Source: Macquaria australasica (taxonomy: Eukaryota > Chordata > Actinopteri > Centrarchiformes > Percichthyidae). Taken from it: a stretch of DNA of 64,000 nucleotides. The notes under the pieces were generated by a model that did not search any database, was not told the DNA's origin, and saw nothing but the letters and a program-made list of their open reading frames with translations. The stretch covers positions 186,001 through 250,000 of the forward strand of contig SEMN01000612.1 in NCBI GenBank assembly GCA_005408345.1, read 5' to 3'. Positions 46,841-57,125 of the stretch are shown here, one piece after another; position 1 is the first letter of the stretch; each line of letters opens with the position of its first letter. The translations under genes were made by a program, and so were the position numbers.

Positions 46841-47384
46841 CTAGATTTGCGAAAGTCTCGCGATATTTGTATGCGTTGTTTCTTCATTGTGCGTGTTGTT
46901 TGTCATTGCATACTGTTGCCATGGAGCCACGAGAAGCGTTGACATTTTGGAACATTACCACGAGAAGCGCTGTTTTGTTCCATATGCTGGTTGCAATGTA
47001 GTCTAAGCGGGTCTTCTGGCAGAAAACTGTAGGAAGTCAGGTGGCGTACTATAAAGAGTGATAATGTCTATACAGGGTACATGGGGTAGATGGATGGGTC
47101 AAACACAGGACTTTCACTCAGGAGACAGCTGTTCGTGTCCCATGTGAAACCAAAAGTCATCATTGATTATTTTCACCAAAACCATGATCTTTCCCTAAGC
47201 CTAACCAATGGCTTTGTAACTTGTGGCTAATGTTGTGAAACGGTCACAGTTTGGTTAGGTTTAGGCACCAGTACTATTTTGTTAGGCTCCCTGGCTGAAA
47301 GCCCTCAGGACTAACTTCTCCAACGTGCCAAGAGCTACCGTGCTGAATCAAGTGTGAGAGTGTGCGAGAGTTTCGCAAATCTAG
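46841..47384. mobile_element. 544-bp MITE with CTAGATTTGCGAAA terminal inverted repeats
   Basis: The left end CTAGATTTGCGAAAGTCTCG is mirrored at the right by CGAGAGTTTCGCAAATCTAG; about 20 of 21 bases agree before the arms diverge. No transposase lies inside. A target duplication is not evident. The interior at 47090-47285 is shared with the repeat at 23371-23895, so either that repeat is nested here or both derive from one element. The interior frame at 46789-47001 is unremarkable. Confidence 0.7.
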
Positions 47385-47599
47385 CTATTGCGTTCACAAC
47401 TTGTTTCTGTTTCCCCCAAGTGGCAGCAGTTTTTGCAGGTTTACGTAATAGCTGTAATGGAAATAGAGAAGAGTGATGGGCAGAGGGCAGCGTGACGCAG
47501 GGGAGCACGACTCGCTTCTGTTTGCTGCTCCAACACTCTCAGCTCTGGTGCTAAATACTAGCGAAGTCGGCTGAACTACTTGGCTATGTCACTCTGGTA

Positions 47600-48110
47600 C
47601 AATAAAATCAAAATCAAATGGAAAGGTCGTTATGAAATTTACTGAGCACATACATGCTAGGGTGCTTCCTGCATTGGTACTAAATGTTGCCAGTAAATGT
47701 ATATGAACACACTACTTTACCATGATCAGAACAAAATATATGTCCACATGACATATTTAAATCTAAGAGGCAGACTCCCATGATATTTATTGAGCATCTA
47801 TATGCACCCCAGAGGATGAACCTATCCATTTTGGACTCTCCATGAGTTTTCCACCCTCAGAACAAAGAGTTACTTTACACAGTCAATATCTCTTTAATTT
47901 AACACAAATATTCCCATGAAATTATCTGAACACATTCATGCTCCACAGTGGATGAACCTTTTCCATTATGGACACTCTATGAGTTTACCTTTATCACCAT
48001 CCTCAGGACAAAAAACTTTGAACGTGAAGAAATTTTAAAATTTAATGCCAGAAATTCTATGAAATTTGCATTGGGTACTCTGGTCTCCTGAGGATGATAA
48101 TGTCTTGTTT
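47600..48110. repeat. Three tandem diverged units, period about 140-150 bp
   Basis: The phrase GAAATTTACTGAGCACATAC near 47634 recurs as GATATTTATTGAGCATCTAT near 47780 and GAAATTATCTGAACACATTC near 47918, each followed by an ATGC-x-CC...GGATGAACC-like phrase. A further partial unit lies near 48060. It is distantly related to the CATGGCAATCC family. Confidence 0.65.
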
Positions 48111-48211
48111 GACCCCGTGACCTTTCTTCTAATACGGGGGTTTTCAAAGTCTGAGACTGGGACCACCTTCAGACAAAATCCAGAAAAGCTGACAACTCAA
48201 CAACTTAATAG

Positions 48212-48382
48212 CCTATATTTGTTTACATTTTAGCAAATTGGCACCATTAAAAGTATGCAGAATTAGTCATTAGAAGTTCCTGTTTGCAATGTACCCATGG
48301 ATGTACAGACAACTATCACTGGATTACTTTGATACAGTGATTCTCAGGCAAGTTCTGGAGTTATAAAGAACATATTTTTCCT
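48212..48382 (+). repeat. Dispersed repeat, second copy of 44068-44236
   Basis: GCCTATATTTGTTTACATTT, AGTTCCTGTTTGCAATGTAC and ACAACTATCACTGGATTACT follow the order of the first copy. Confidence 0.65.
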
Positions 48383-49042
48383 ATGATTTCTAAGAAGATT
48401 TATGGGTATTTATTTGTGATGGAGATAAGCGTATACACAGAAAGTATCATGTATCATGTCACACACATCACACACACCCTGAACCACCAAAGTCTCACTC
48501 TGCCTCTGAGCAACAACCCTGCTGTGTTTTCGTTAACACCAGGAAATAAAGGGGTGCTATAAGGTCAAGAGTGTGTCTGTGTGTGCAAAGAAAGCTATAT
48601 CTGTGTGTAACCGCTAATGAATACCAACATCAATCTCTCACTGACATTTCTCAGGCTGGTTGATAGTGTCCCTTCACTGCCACCTCTGGTGCAGGGACCA
48701 GAGAGAAATGGATGATTTTTCTTCCTGTTGAAAATAAAACAGGGAGTGCAGGCATTTGCTCAGCTCTGCTGATTTTCAGATGGGTGCAGTGAGCATGTTA
48801 AGCCATGCCAAAATTAAAGTGAGTGTATAGGTGTGGAGCAGTGTTGAATTTGAATTGGTACAGCTCTGACTGGTTTTCAGTATGAACCTTCTGGACCAGA
48901 CTGGAGTTTGTAGGTTTTATCAGAGAGATGTGATGATGCATTATGGGAATGACAAAAGAATCAGTCAAACCTAGTACCATACCTGTGGTTGTTCATGTTG
49001 TTCATGTTTTCCTACCTGTAGAGACTTGAAACTTGCTTAAAA
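48383..49042. other. Anonymous stretch
   Basis: Nothing recognised. Confidence 0.5.
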
Positions 49043-49381
49043 TACACCCTCAGTGGCCACTTTATTAGGTACACCTGTGCAATCCAATACAACTGTCATA
49101 TACACTGTCATAGAGGTGTTAATTCAATTATATGTTTTAGCATTGAGGTCATAGTGTGGTGTTGTACTGGACTGCATTATATTCAGAGGTCTTTTTAATA
49201 TTCTTTTGTCTTCTATTCCCCCCTCATAATAATAAACATATAATTAAACTGACACATTTCCGACAATGTCAACACAAATTGAACATTATTAACTTCATAA
49301 AGATATAATTTATGTCAGAGCTGTTGTATTGAATTGCAATAGATTGTACAGGTGTACCTAATAAAGCGGCGACTCAGTGTA
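49043..49381. mobile_element. MITE with long inverted repeats, CAGTGGCCACTTTATTAGGT
   Basis: The left end TACACCCTCAGTGGCCACTT, then TATTAGGTACACCTGTGC, is mirrored at the right by GTACAGGTGTACCTAATAAA, then GCGGCGACTCAGTGTA. The arms match with few changes for about 45 bp. Both ends abut TA, as for the Tc1/mariner target. The interior is AT-rich with no coding capacity. These ends are widespread in vertebrate genomes, fish especially. Confidence 0.88.
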
Positions 49382-51624
49382 TATTGCATCACAGTGGAGA
49401 TTTTGTTGCCCCTATTTTTTGTCAGAATTCCATTATTGGTTGTGGTGCATTCAAGGATTCTCCAACATTCTATTTCCAACCTAAGTTGTTCAAAAAAAAT
49501 CTAACCTGGAGTAAAACCTGGAAGTTAAACAAGCAGATAGAGATGACTCTGTTCATAATTGCCACATGATTCTAAACTCTGATGTCGGAGTAAGCCCAAG
49601 CATTGTGCTATCATACATTTGAAACATGAAATGACTGGGCTAACAGGGGTTTAACTGTTGTGTGAAATGCCCTTGAACTTCCCATAATGGTAGCATTATG
49701 CAAGCCTAGTTTCAGACATCTCAATCATCGCCCACATCTCCAATTTGTTTCAAATTCTCCAAGTTGGAGAAACAACCAACCAATCAGAGCTCTTTATGCA
49801 GGATTAGGAATGAGGATTCCTAACCCCTAGCTAGGTACATCCATGAAAAGTAGTGACAGAAAAATAGCTACAAAAATGATGACAAATGTGGATGAGATAG
49901 ATGCAGCCTTTGACTTACAGAAAAAAAACAGCTCTTATATTGACATATTTCTGTGATAGTTGTGATTGATAGAGGTATGGATATGTATCTCACCAGTGAT
50001 TGGATGGGGCAAAACAAAATAAGAAATTGGCTGAGAGCACAATGTCAAGGTAAGTGAATTGAAATGGCAATTTAATCTGATTAACTCATTATTATTAAAG
50101 CAGGAATCTGAATCTATACCCAGCTCCTAATCCTAAACTAGCTCCTTACCACTATGTGTCCTCACTTTGGAAGGGTTTCCTCACCCTTCTTTCCATGAAA
50201 GGTAATTTGGTCCTCACAGTAACAGACTTACCACAACACACACACACCCACACATTAAAAATTATAGTCTCAGTTGGAGAACAGGGTGGCCTGCAGTCTC
50301 AGAGGGTTTGAGCAGGCCATTGTTTGAGATAGATTAAATATTGAACTGGAATTTTATGTAAGTATTTACATTTCTGGGGCTGGCTCAGCCTCCAGGGCAG
50401 CCAAACAGTTGCTAAATCATATTCAGTTTACCAGGATAATTTCATGGATTGTTTTCCCTTCCCCTCCCAACCTACCCGTCTCCCTCGATCCCCTTCAAAG
50501 AGCCACGTCCTGCCTCTGGGAGCTCAAGGGGGCCAACGGGGCCCTCTGTTGCCTTTCTTGGCAATTTCATGTGCTGTCGGACAAAACAGAGCTGACATAT
50601 TCACACATTTGCCTTGTGTAAATGTTGAGCGTGGAACACCAGCAAAAAGGGCCATTATTTTGATTTGTGCCAGGCTAGGTGGAGGCAGCAGGAGGGGTGG
50701 GGGTTCGTCTCTAGAGGCAAATAAAGCAGCAGTCATCTTCTCGGCATGTGGCAGTGGTATCACTGTAAGCGAACAGGAGCTTTACTGGATGTTTGCACAC
50801 CAAGATGAGAGCTAAAGAACAATATAAAATAAACAAAGGAAATCCTCTGGGAGAATGTGGTAGCTAGGACCTGGCTCTACATGCCTTTCTGCTGGATTTA
50901 AACCAGAGTGCCTGTCACCATTAGTTCTCATTCAAAACAAGAGACAGAGGCAGATAGAGAGACAGACAGAGGCTGAGTAACATATAAAACTGCTAACGGA
51001 GAAAAAACAAGTGAGGATGTCAAAGACGGAGACACAGGGAGGGAGGCTGAGCGTGAAAATGACAGAGAACAGAAAGAGAGACGGTGGATACCAGAGACAA
51101 ACTTGGTAGGAAGGAGAATCAGAGTGAGTGGCAACAATAAAGCAGCTTCCCCCCATTGAGTGAGTAATAAAATTGACACATGGCTGACTGTATAGGTTGC
51201 AATGGCCCCAACGCACTGGCAGCCATCCAACACAAACCACTAGTAAAGGAATCACACAGGAAACAAAACAAGCCAATAACAGCACCGGAGCTGCTCTTCT
51301 CCCTGATTTTATCAGCCGCAAACATGATGTACAAATAACCTCCCCCGCCACACTACCAGACAGCATGTGAATTAAGTTTTTCGACAAGGAATTTCTTTTT
51401 TCTTTGTTAACCTGTCATACTGTACAGTCAACAGTCAACATATTGGCTTTTTGCCTTGGCACTCTGACGGGAAATAAAAGCAGCCCGGAACACAAAGGAA
51501 TAGCTTTTACATGGATGATTGTGGTGCAATTTCCAAATTGTGCCATGACATGCTTGAAAAAGCCTTTTTATGCTAGAGCAGCAAGCATCCCCATATGCTG
51601 ATGTGTTTAAAAGCCTGTAGTATT
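49382..51624. other. No gene; candidate conserved non-coding blocks at 50390-50800 and 51130-51500
   Basis: Both blocks lack repeat landmarks, have near-balanced composition, and hold frames open on both strands by composition only. Examples: TTGGCAATTTCATGTGCTGT and TTTTGATTTGTGCCAGGC in the first; TGATTTTATCAGCCGCAAAC and GTGAATTAAGTTTTTCGAC in the second. They look like the non-coding blocks seen in vertebrate gene deserts, but I cannot test conservation. Confidence 0.3.
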
Positions 51625-51989
51625 TCTATTATTGAACTGTCATGTCATGAGATGCCTGTGTTAAAAATCCTTCATGGACCAGCTCCTGTCTGTAAGGTAG
51701 TACTTCTCCTGCTCGATCAGAATTATCCAGATTGAAAAACCAGGACAAAACCTAGAAGATCAATTTTATCTGGGGTATCAAAAAAAGGGATTACACAAAG
51801 AATGTAAATCAGTTTGCATATTATTCATATTGACTTGTTTGCATTAGTACACAATGCATAGGCCAGAATTGCTGCAGCTGGTTATAACCACCTCTCTGAT
51901 CTAACTATCGCTGTATTTATTATTGTTGTTTTGTTTTTTTTCCTCTGTGAAGCACTTTGGGTTTCTGAAAAGGGCTATACAAATGTAAT

Positions 51990-52022
<33 letters not shown>
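51625..52022 (+). mobile_element. 3' tail of a non-LTR retroelement ending in (TTA)n
   Basis: CTGTGAAGCACTTTGGGTTT, then AAAGGGCTATACAAATGTAA and nine or so ATT/TTA units at 51991-52022, form the classical 3' tail of fish non-LTR elements. The upstream segment (ATCCTTCATGGACCAGCTCC and onward) probably belongs to the same element but has no readable protein. Confidence 0.6.
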
Positions 52023-52024
<2 letters not shown>

Positions 52025-52107
52025 TAAAAGGTCTCACTGGATAAAATAAAATATCAAACACAAAACTGTTTTGTCAGCATACTACTGTTTTTATTGATCA
52101 AAAGACC

Positions 52108-52560
52108 CTAAGTAAAATAATGGTTCACTAGCGCGTCTCTCATCGACTGTCCAGCTGGTCCATGTGGATGCAGGGCTGCCAGTGGTAGGTCAGGGCCATG
52201 TGCTTGGGGCTGTGAATGATCACCCCTTCAATCACAGTGAGGAACCTTGTGTTCTTCAGCGATTATTATAAAGCACGATGCAGGTGAGAATTATGTTGCA
52301 TGCTCGCTGTGAGTCTACATGTAGGTAGTTCAGGCATGCAAAGCACCTTTTCAGCACCTCATTTAAGCTTTCAATTGTGCTCCTAGTTCTTCCATGAGCG
52401 CAGTTAAATCTCTCCTCTACATTATTATTTACCATGGCAAAAGATGTCACTGGCCATGGTAAGAGTGGGTATGCTCTGTTAACCAATAGGATGCCATCTG
52501 GGGGATTTTACTGGAGGTTTCTAAAAATATGGCTCTCCATCAAGAACCTCAGGGTCAATC
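52108..52560 (-). pseudogene. PIF/Harbinger transposase, C-terminal half (DDE_Tnp_4), minus strand
   Basis: Minus-strand reading gives LRFLMESHIFRNLQ, a stop, then PDGILLVNRAYPLLPWPVTS, ERFNCAHGRTRSTIESLNEV, LKRCFACLNYLHVDSQRACN and IILTCIVLYN. A one-base shift leads to IAEEHKVPHCD, and a stop and then GQSMRDALVNHYFT end at 52108. V-N-R-A-Y replaces the usual G-D-x-x-Y, which suggests loss of the second catalytic Asp; the E-R-x-N segment carrying the final acidic residue is present. The first catalytic Asp lies in a part not found. HARBI1-related proteins share this layout. The N-terminal half lies on the other strand at 52567. Confidence 0.85.
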
Positions 52561-52566
52561 TATGAT

Positions 52567-52872
52567 GTGTCATGGCCATTTCACAACACAGTTGGTGATG
52601 ATGAGGTCTGCATTTACCAAAAGTTGCACATTGATGCTGTGCCGCCCCAACAGTATTTGGCATTGAGCTTTATCTGCTTGGTTTGGTCTGGATTTGTTGA
52701 AAATTTGACAAACTGGTTGACAAAGCTGGCTAACATAGAAGACACTCTGTGCTTCTACGCATGTGGATCATTCTACCAAGTCACTGGAGATGGTGTGCAT
52801 GTCCATAAATCCACTATCAGCTCTGTAGTACACAAAGCAATAAGTACCTGTTGCTCCACAGTCAATGCATAA
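52567..52872 (+). pseudogene. PIF/Harbinger transposase, N-terminal fragment, plus strand
   Basis: The frame starts VSWPFHNTVGDDEVCIYQKL, runs through a degraded middle, and recovers as LCFYACGSFYQVTGDGVHVH and KSTISSVVHKAISTC. This is the helix-turn-helix part that precedes the DDE core in Harbinger transposases (a FYACGSF-x-x-x-x-GD pattern). It points away from the C-terminal half at 52108-52560, so an inversion breakpoint lies near 52560-52570. The initiation codon of the open frame is GTG; an ATG two bases downstream is out of frame. Confidence 0.75.
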
Positions 52873-53149
52873 CTCCTTTTAGTAGTGTGTTCCAGATGTA
52901 GTTGAAGAAGACTGGCAATGAATGCAGTGTCAGCCCCACCAAATCTAAATCTTTTTATTCAGTTCATCATTTGTGTACTCCTGAAGTTGTTTTCGGCATG
53001 CAATGTGCACCGTTTAACTACGTTTTCTCTTTTGCCGTGGATGCCATTGTGTTGGAATGGTCCCTCATTAGAACAACTGCTTTCAAGACTCCACAATTCA
53101 TTTCCCAGTTCACACCTGAGCACATGTGTCTTTAATAGAGGTGTGCTTT

Positions 53150-53895
53150 GCAGGAGAGATAGACAGAAAGAGAAAATGGATATGCAAGCAAGTACTTCAA
53201 AAGGGGAGCAATTTCACCTTAGCTGAAACGCATGCCTTGCTGGAAGGTGTAAGGGAAAAACAGGCCAATGTAATGGCTAAACTTGGCACCTCTGTAACAG
53301 CCAAGATGAAACACAACATCTGGACTGACATCACCAAGAGTCTAAATGCCACAGAGAGTGGTCAATTAAGAACCCTGGACCAGGTAAAACTGTGCTGGAA
53401 AAATTTAAAACAGAAGGCCACAAAAGACCATGGTAAGTCTCAAAACTCTAAAACAGGCAACAAACAATTTAAACGGGGGGAGTTCACTCATGTCATTCTA
53501 GACATCATTGGTGGAAAAAGATCCCAGGCTCTATATGGCATTCAGTCAGTCTCACAAGATGGTGAGTCTGGACTGAGACTGAAACTCCATACTCACAGAC
53601 AGCTAATCAGTTGGGAGAGCAATTTGTTATCCTAACTCCTGTTGAGGCAGAGCCTGAAGACCCCCTGGTCAGTGACAAACAACAGCAAGAGGATCCTCAC
53701 TTTTCAGGGGTAGAACCACCCCATCAGAGGCGACGTCTGGAAAAAGACGATGACTATGGAGTTCTGGTGAGGAAAGAAACCGAGAGGGGAGAGAAACTGA
53801 TCTTTCTAGCTGAGGAGCAGATTAAACTGACCTTGCTTCAACAGAGGAGAAACAAAACTTCACATTTGCCTCTTAGAAGAGAGACTGAAAGATGA
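53150..53895 (+). pseudogene. Harbinger Myb/SANT-like partner protein (NAIF1/MSANTD-like)
   Basis: After an ATG at 53177 (MDMQASTSKG) a one-base shift in an AAAAGGGG run leads to GSNFTLAETHALLEGVREKQ and MKHNIWTDITKSLNA, QLRTLDQVKLCWKNLKQKAT. This is the three-helix Myb_DNA-bind_5 fold with its spaced Trp residues. A second shift near 53610 leads to EQFVILTPVEAEPEDPLVSD, an acidic linker, and an EKLIFLAEEQIKLTLLQQRR helix before the stop at 53895. In Harbinger elements this second protein carries the transposase to the nucleus and helps bind the ends. Two frameshifts make it a pseudogene, although the domain itself is well preserved. Confidence 0.85.
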
Positions 53896-55065
53896 TGCCA
53901 TTGCATTTCCGGAGGAAGCAAGGTGAAATTCATATTCATATTCATATAAGTTGCCAAAGACACTACCTACTACCACATTACTGTTATAAATTATTATTAA
54001 AGCAATTCTGACTCTTGTTAAGAGATGGGTTGTGAACCACAGTTGCCTTGTGACTATCCAGCTAGGATGGATGGTTGAGTGCACAAATCATGGCAACTAT
54101 GGTTCAGCATCAGTCTAATTCTGTAAAAAGTGAACTTTTAATGCTTATCTAGTTTCAAAAAACTGTCAGAATGAATTGACTTCAGATTTAGCATTTGCAG
54201 TTCTTTGCATTGTCAACCTATTTAGTTTCATTTGGGATTAAGGGACAGACTTCAAAAACTGTAAAGTTTTGAGCACTGCGCAGAATACAGTAAATACCCT
54301 GTTTTTACCCATGTATCATGACATTTCAATAACAATTCTTGCATTTGAAGAGCAGAAGATTTTCCCCTGGGGTATAAACTATTAATGTGGTAGTACAACA
54401 CACACGCACACACAAAAAAAAAACTGGATCAAGTGAAATCAACACACAAGATGATGGACTAAGAAAATGCCTTTGAGTACTGTAACACGTGCAGTGGTAG
54501 AAAAGAAAGTGAGGGAGGAAGAGAAAAAGAGTATGGTAATACAAGTAAATACGAGGGAAGGAAAGAGAGTCACAGTAAAAGAAAGAATGAAGAGAGAAGA
54601 GGGATGAGTGAAATAAAAAGATTTGGTAGACTCCTCCTCTCATGGCTGTTTCTCCTCAGCCTCAGTAAATGAGAGGACAAATTGATTTTGTATTTCCCAG
54701 CAATGTAAATACATTTACCGTTGGAAACAGGTCACAGTGAGGGGAAGCCTTATCTGCTCTTAAAATATCACTGAACTGCTGGTGGATTCACACAAAAAGG
54801 CTTGTGTCTGTCTGCAGATGTCCTCACCACTCATCAATCAACTCTGGGGCAGATGTATCAAGGGATACGAATACTGCATTAGAAATGTCCTATATCTATT
54901 ATCCAAGAAGCCAGTCATCTATGTGTTTGAAAAACGTTGGCTGTGAGATGCAGAGTGACCCTTACTGTGTTTTATCTCACTTTACTTTCCATTCATGACA
55001 AAAATCACCAACATCTCTAAAGCTCACTAATTAACTTTTCACAACAGCAGCCAGGTGAAGTGACA
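53896..55065. other. Anonymous stretch
   Basis: A GA-rich tract at 54490-54620 accounts for the open frames. No terminal inverted repeat for the Harbinger element could be placed with confidence. Confidence 0.5.
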
Positions 55066-55245
55066 TATACAGCTTCCTGAAGTCTTGACATCACAGTGAG
55101 GTTACCAAGTTTGGTACCATCGTGCCTGTACAGAACTAAATTTGTGCTCACTGACCATATCTGGCAACCCACGCTACAGTCAGAGACACTGCACAGGAGC
55201 ATGTGGTGGATGGATACACTGTTGTTCACCAACGTAGCTGATTAG
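55066..55245 (+). repeat. Dispersed repeat, second copy of 15358-15560
   Basis: TTTGGTACCATCGTGCCTGT, ACAGAACTAAATTTGTGCTC, CATATCTGGCAACCCACGCT and GGAGCATGTGGTGGATGGAT are landmarks of a common fish repeat; the matching copy is at 15358. Confidence 0.65.
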
Positions 55246-56123
55246 TTCCAGCACATAACTCCCCCTAACACTAAAAACTGTTGTTTTAGTATAGCTTTAT
55301 ATGTAGCTATGGGTTTGCTGATGCTGTTGATTTGTGGCAATAATATAGATTTACACTTTTTGAACGTATTATTCGAGACTGAGGCACCATAATGTCTGAC
55401 TGTAAAGAAGCCCAAAATTTGTTTAACTTTCTTTTACTAAGCTACAATTTACCTCCAAAGTGAGATGTTGGCAACACTTTGAGAGCTTCAATTGTAAGTG
55501 AAGAAAATGTGAGCAGAATCTGTGGCTTAATATCACTGTATAGCTGCCAATGAACTCATTTTGCCACATCGCCTTTCAAGCGATTCTGAAGTCAGCCTTG
55601 AAGCAGTATTGGTATCATCGGCAAAGCTTATGCAAACCCAGCCAATTAAAAGGTGAGAGAGATCAAGATTCAGCTCTGTGCACAGAACAAATAGCTCTGG
55701 CCTCCGTGTGACTCCTAAAAAAACTGAATACACATAGAGACAGAGTGAGAAACCTCCTTTATATATATCTCTAAAAACTGATGGAAAAGTTTAGAGTGCT
55801 GCCAAATGCAGTCTGGGTTGTGGGAGTGGAGCAGGGAGGGGAGACTCTGTGATTGAGCTATTATACTCCCTGAGTGCAGTTCAGTTTTGATGAATGGGAC
55901 TGAAGCAGTGGGGAGTAGAGGTGTAGTTTTGTAGGGGTGGGTCAGGGGCTGGGNNNNNNNNNNNNNNNNNNNNNNNNNNNNNNNNNNNNNNNNNNNNNNN
56001 NNNNNNNNNNNNNNNNNNNNNNNNNNNNNNNNNNNNNNNNGGGGGCTTGAAGGTGGTGGATGCAAAATGTGATTGTGACACCTACAAATGTATGGCCACA
56101 GTTAAGTTGGAGTTATTTTACAA
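55246..56123. other. Anonymous stretch containing an assembly gap
   Basis: N run at 55954-56040 (87 bases). Its flanks are G-rich on this strand (GGTCAGGGGCTGGG before, GGGGG after), so the missing sequence is probably a G-rich simple repeat that defeated assembly. Confidence 0.8.
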
Positions 56124-56524
56124 TGCCAAGAAATAGTAGGTGAACCCCTTGGATTTCCCTGCATTTTTGCATAATTTAGTCATAAAAAGTCGTCTGATAT
56201 TCTTCAAAGTCACAATAATGGACAAGCTACATCTGCCTGAAATAGTAACATAATTGCATGTTTTGGTGTATTTACTGAATTATTTGCTTGAACATTTAAA
56301 GTCAAGTTTGAAAAAGAAAGTGAACCCTTGGTTTTAGTAACTAGTTAAACCTTATTTTACAGCAGTGACCTTAACCAAATGTTTCCTGCATGTGTTTATC
56401 ACATCATCACATTGGCCAGCAGGAATTTTAGACCATTTCCCTGTAACAACTGTTTATCGATATTTCAGGAATATCTTTCATGAATGGCTCTCTTCAGTTC
56501 ATGTCACGGAATTTCAATTGAATT

Positions 56525-56583
56525 GAAAAGTAATGTTTCAGAAAGGTTAATCCAGGATTAACCTTTCTGAAACATTACTTTTC
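56525..56583. repeat. Perfect 29-bp palindrome with a one-base centre
   Basis: Arm GAAAAGTAATGTTTCAGAAA, continuing GGTTAATCC, is followed by a single A and its exact reverse complement. No mismatch in 29 pairs. It lies in the decayed Tc1 element and looks like a recent local inverted duplication. Confidence 0.95.
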
Positions 56584-56718
56584 TTATGTCTAAGCCATTA
56601 TGTATTTCATTTTTCACTGTGTTTAGAGGCCTTTTTATGTTACATCTCCCAACTTATATTAAGCATCAGATGACTGACAGCTACCCTGAAACTTAAACTT
56701 GTAAGTTTGAGTGCATTG

Positions 56719-57125
56719 TGTCACAATGAGCCATCTAGGCAGCAGGGGAAGGACCCAATTGCAGACAGGTGAGGAGGCTGAAGCAGTCCAAGGATTTAAT
56801 GACAAAAATAAACTTACAAAAATCAGGTACAGACACAAGGGGAACACCAGGAACGCGACACAAGGGGACAACCAACAACATCAGGAACATCAATGACGCG
56901 ACAGAGAACAAAAGGAGAGGACCGGTATATATAGGGGAAGAGACAACGAGGGAAACAGACACAGGTGAGTGACAAGACACAGGTGAAAACAATCAAAATT
57001 GGAGGGAACAGAAAGACAGGAAATAAAGGGCACACAAGGAAACAAGAACAGTAATTTCAAAATAAAACAGGAAACAACAAGACCAAAAAACACAAGTCCA
57101 CACAAGAGTCCTTGGGATCATGACA
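56719..57125 (-). mobile_element. Solo LTR, 407 bp, with CATTG target duplication
   Basis: The plus-strand ends are TGTCACAATGAGCC and GGGATCATGACA, with perfect TGTCA/TGACA inverted tips. CATTG occurs directly before (56714-56718) and directly after (57126-57130), a clean 5-bp duplication. On the minus strand, which is its sense strand, a CTATATATACCGG TATA-like box precedes GTGTCGCGTTCCTGGTGTTC. No internal retroelement sequence remains, so it arose by LTR-LTR recombination. The 3' half of the same family is at 19985-20189. Frames across it are not genes. Confidence 0.92.

Noticed and set aside
50932..51387. 151-codon Ser/Leu/Val-rich minus-strand frame
   Set aside because: GA-rich plus strand makes stops rare; no signal peptide followed by a sensible domain. 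It may be conserved non-coding DNA instead.
52145..52255. Minus-strand frame TVIEGVIIHSPKHMALTYHW that looks like a last exon before an AATAAA
   Set aside because: The neighbouring frame carries the expected Harbinger C-terminus (IAEEHKVPHCD ... RDALVNHYFT), so this one is a coincidental alternative reading.
56735..57105. Frames of 60-85 codons across the solo LTR
   Set aside because: LTR sequence; low-complexity Phe/Leu/Val content and no domain.
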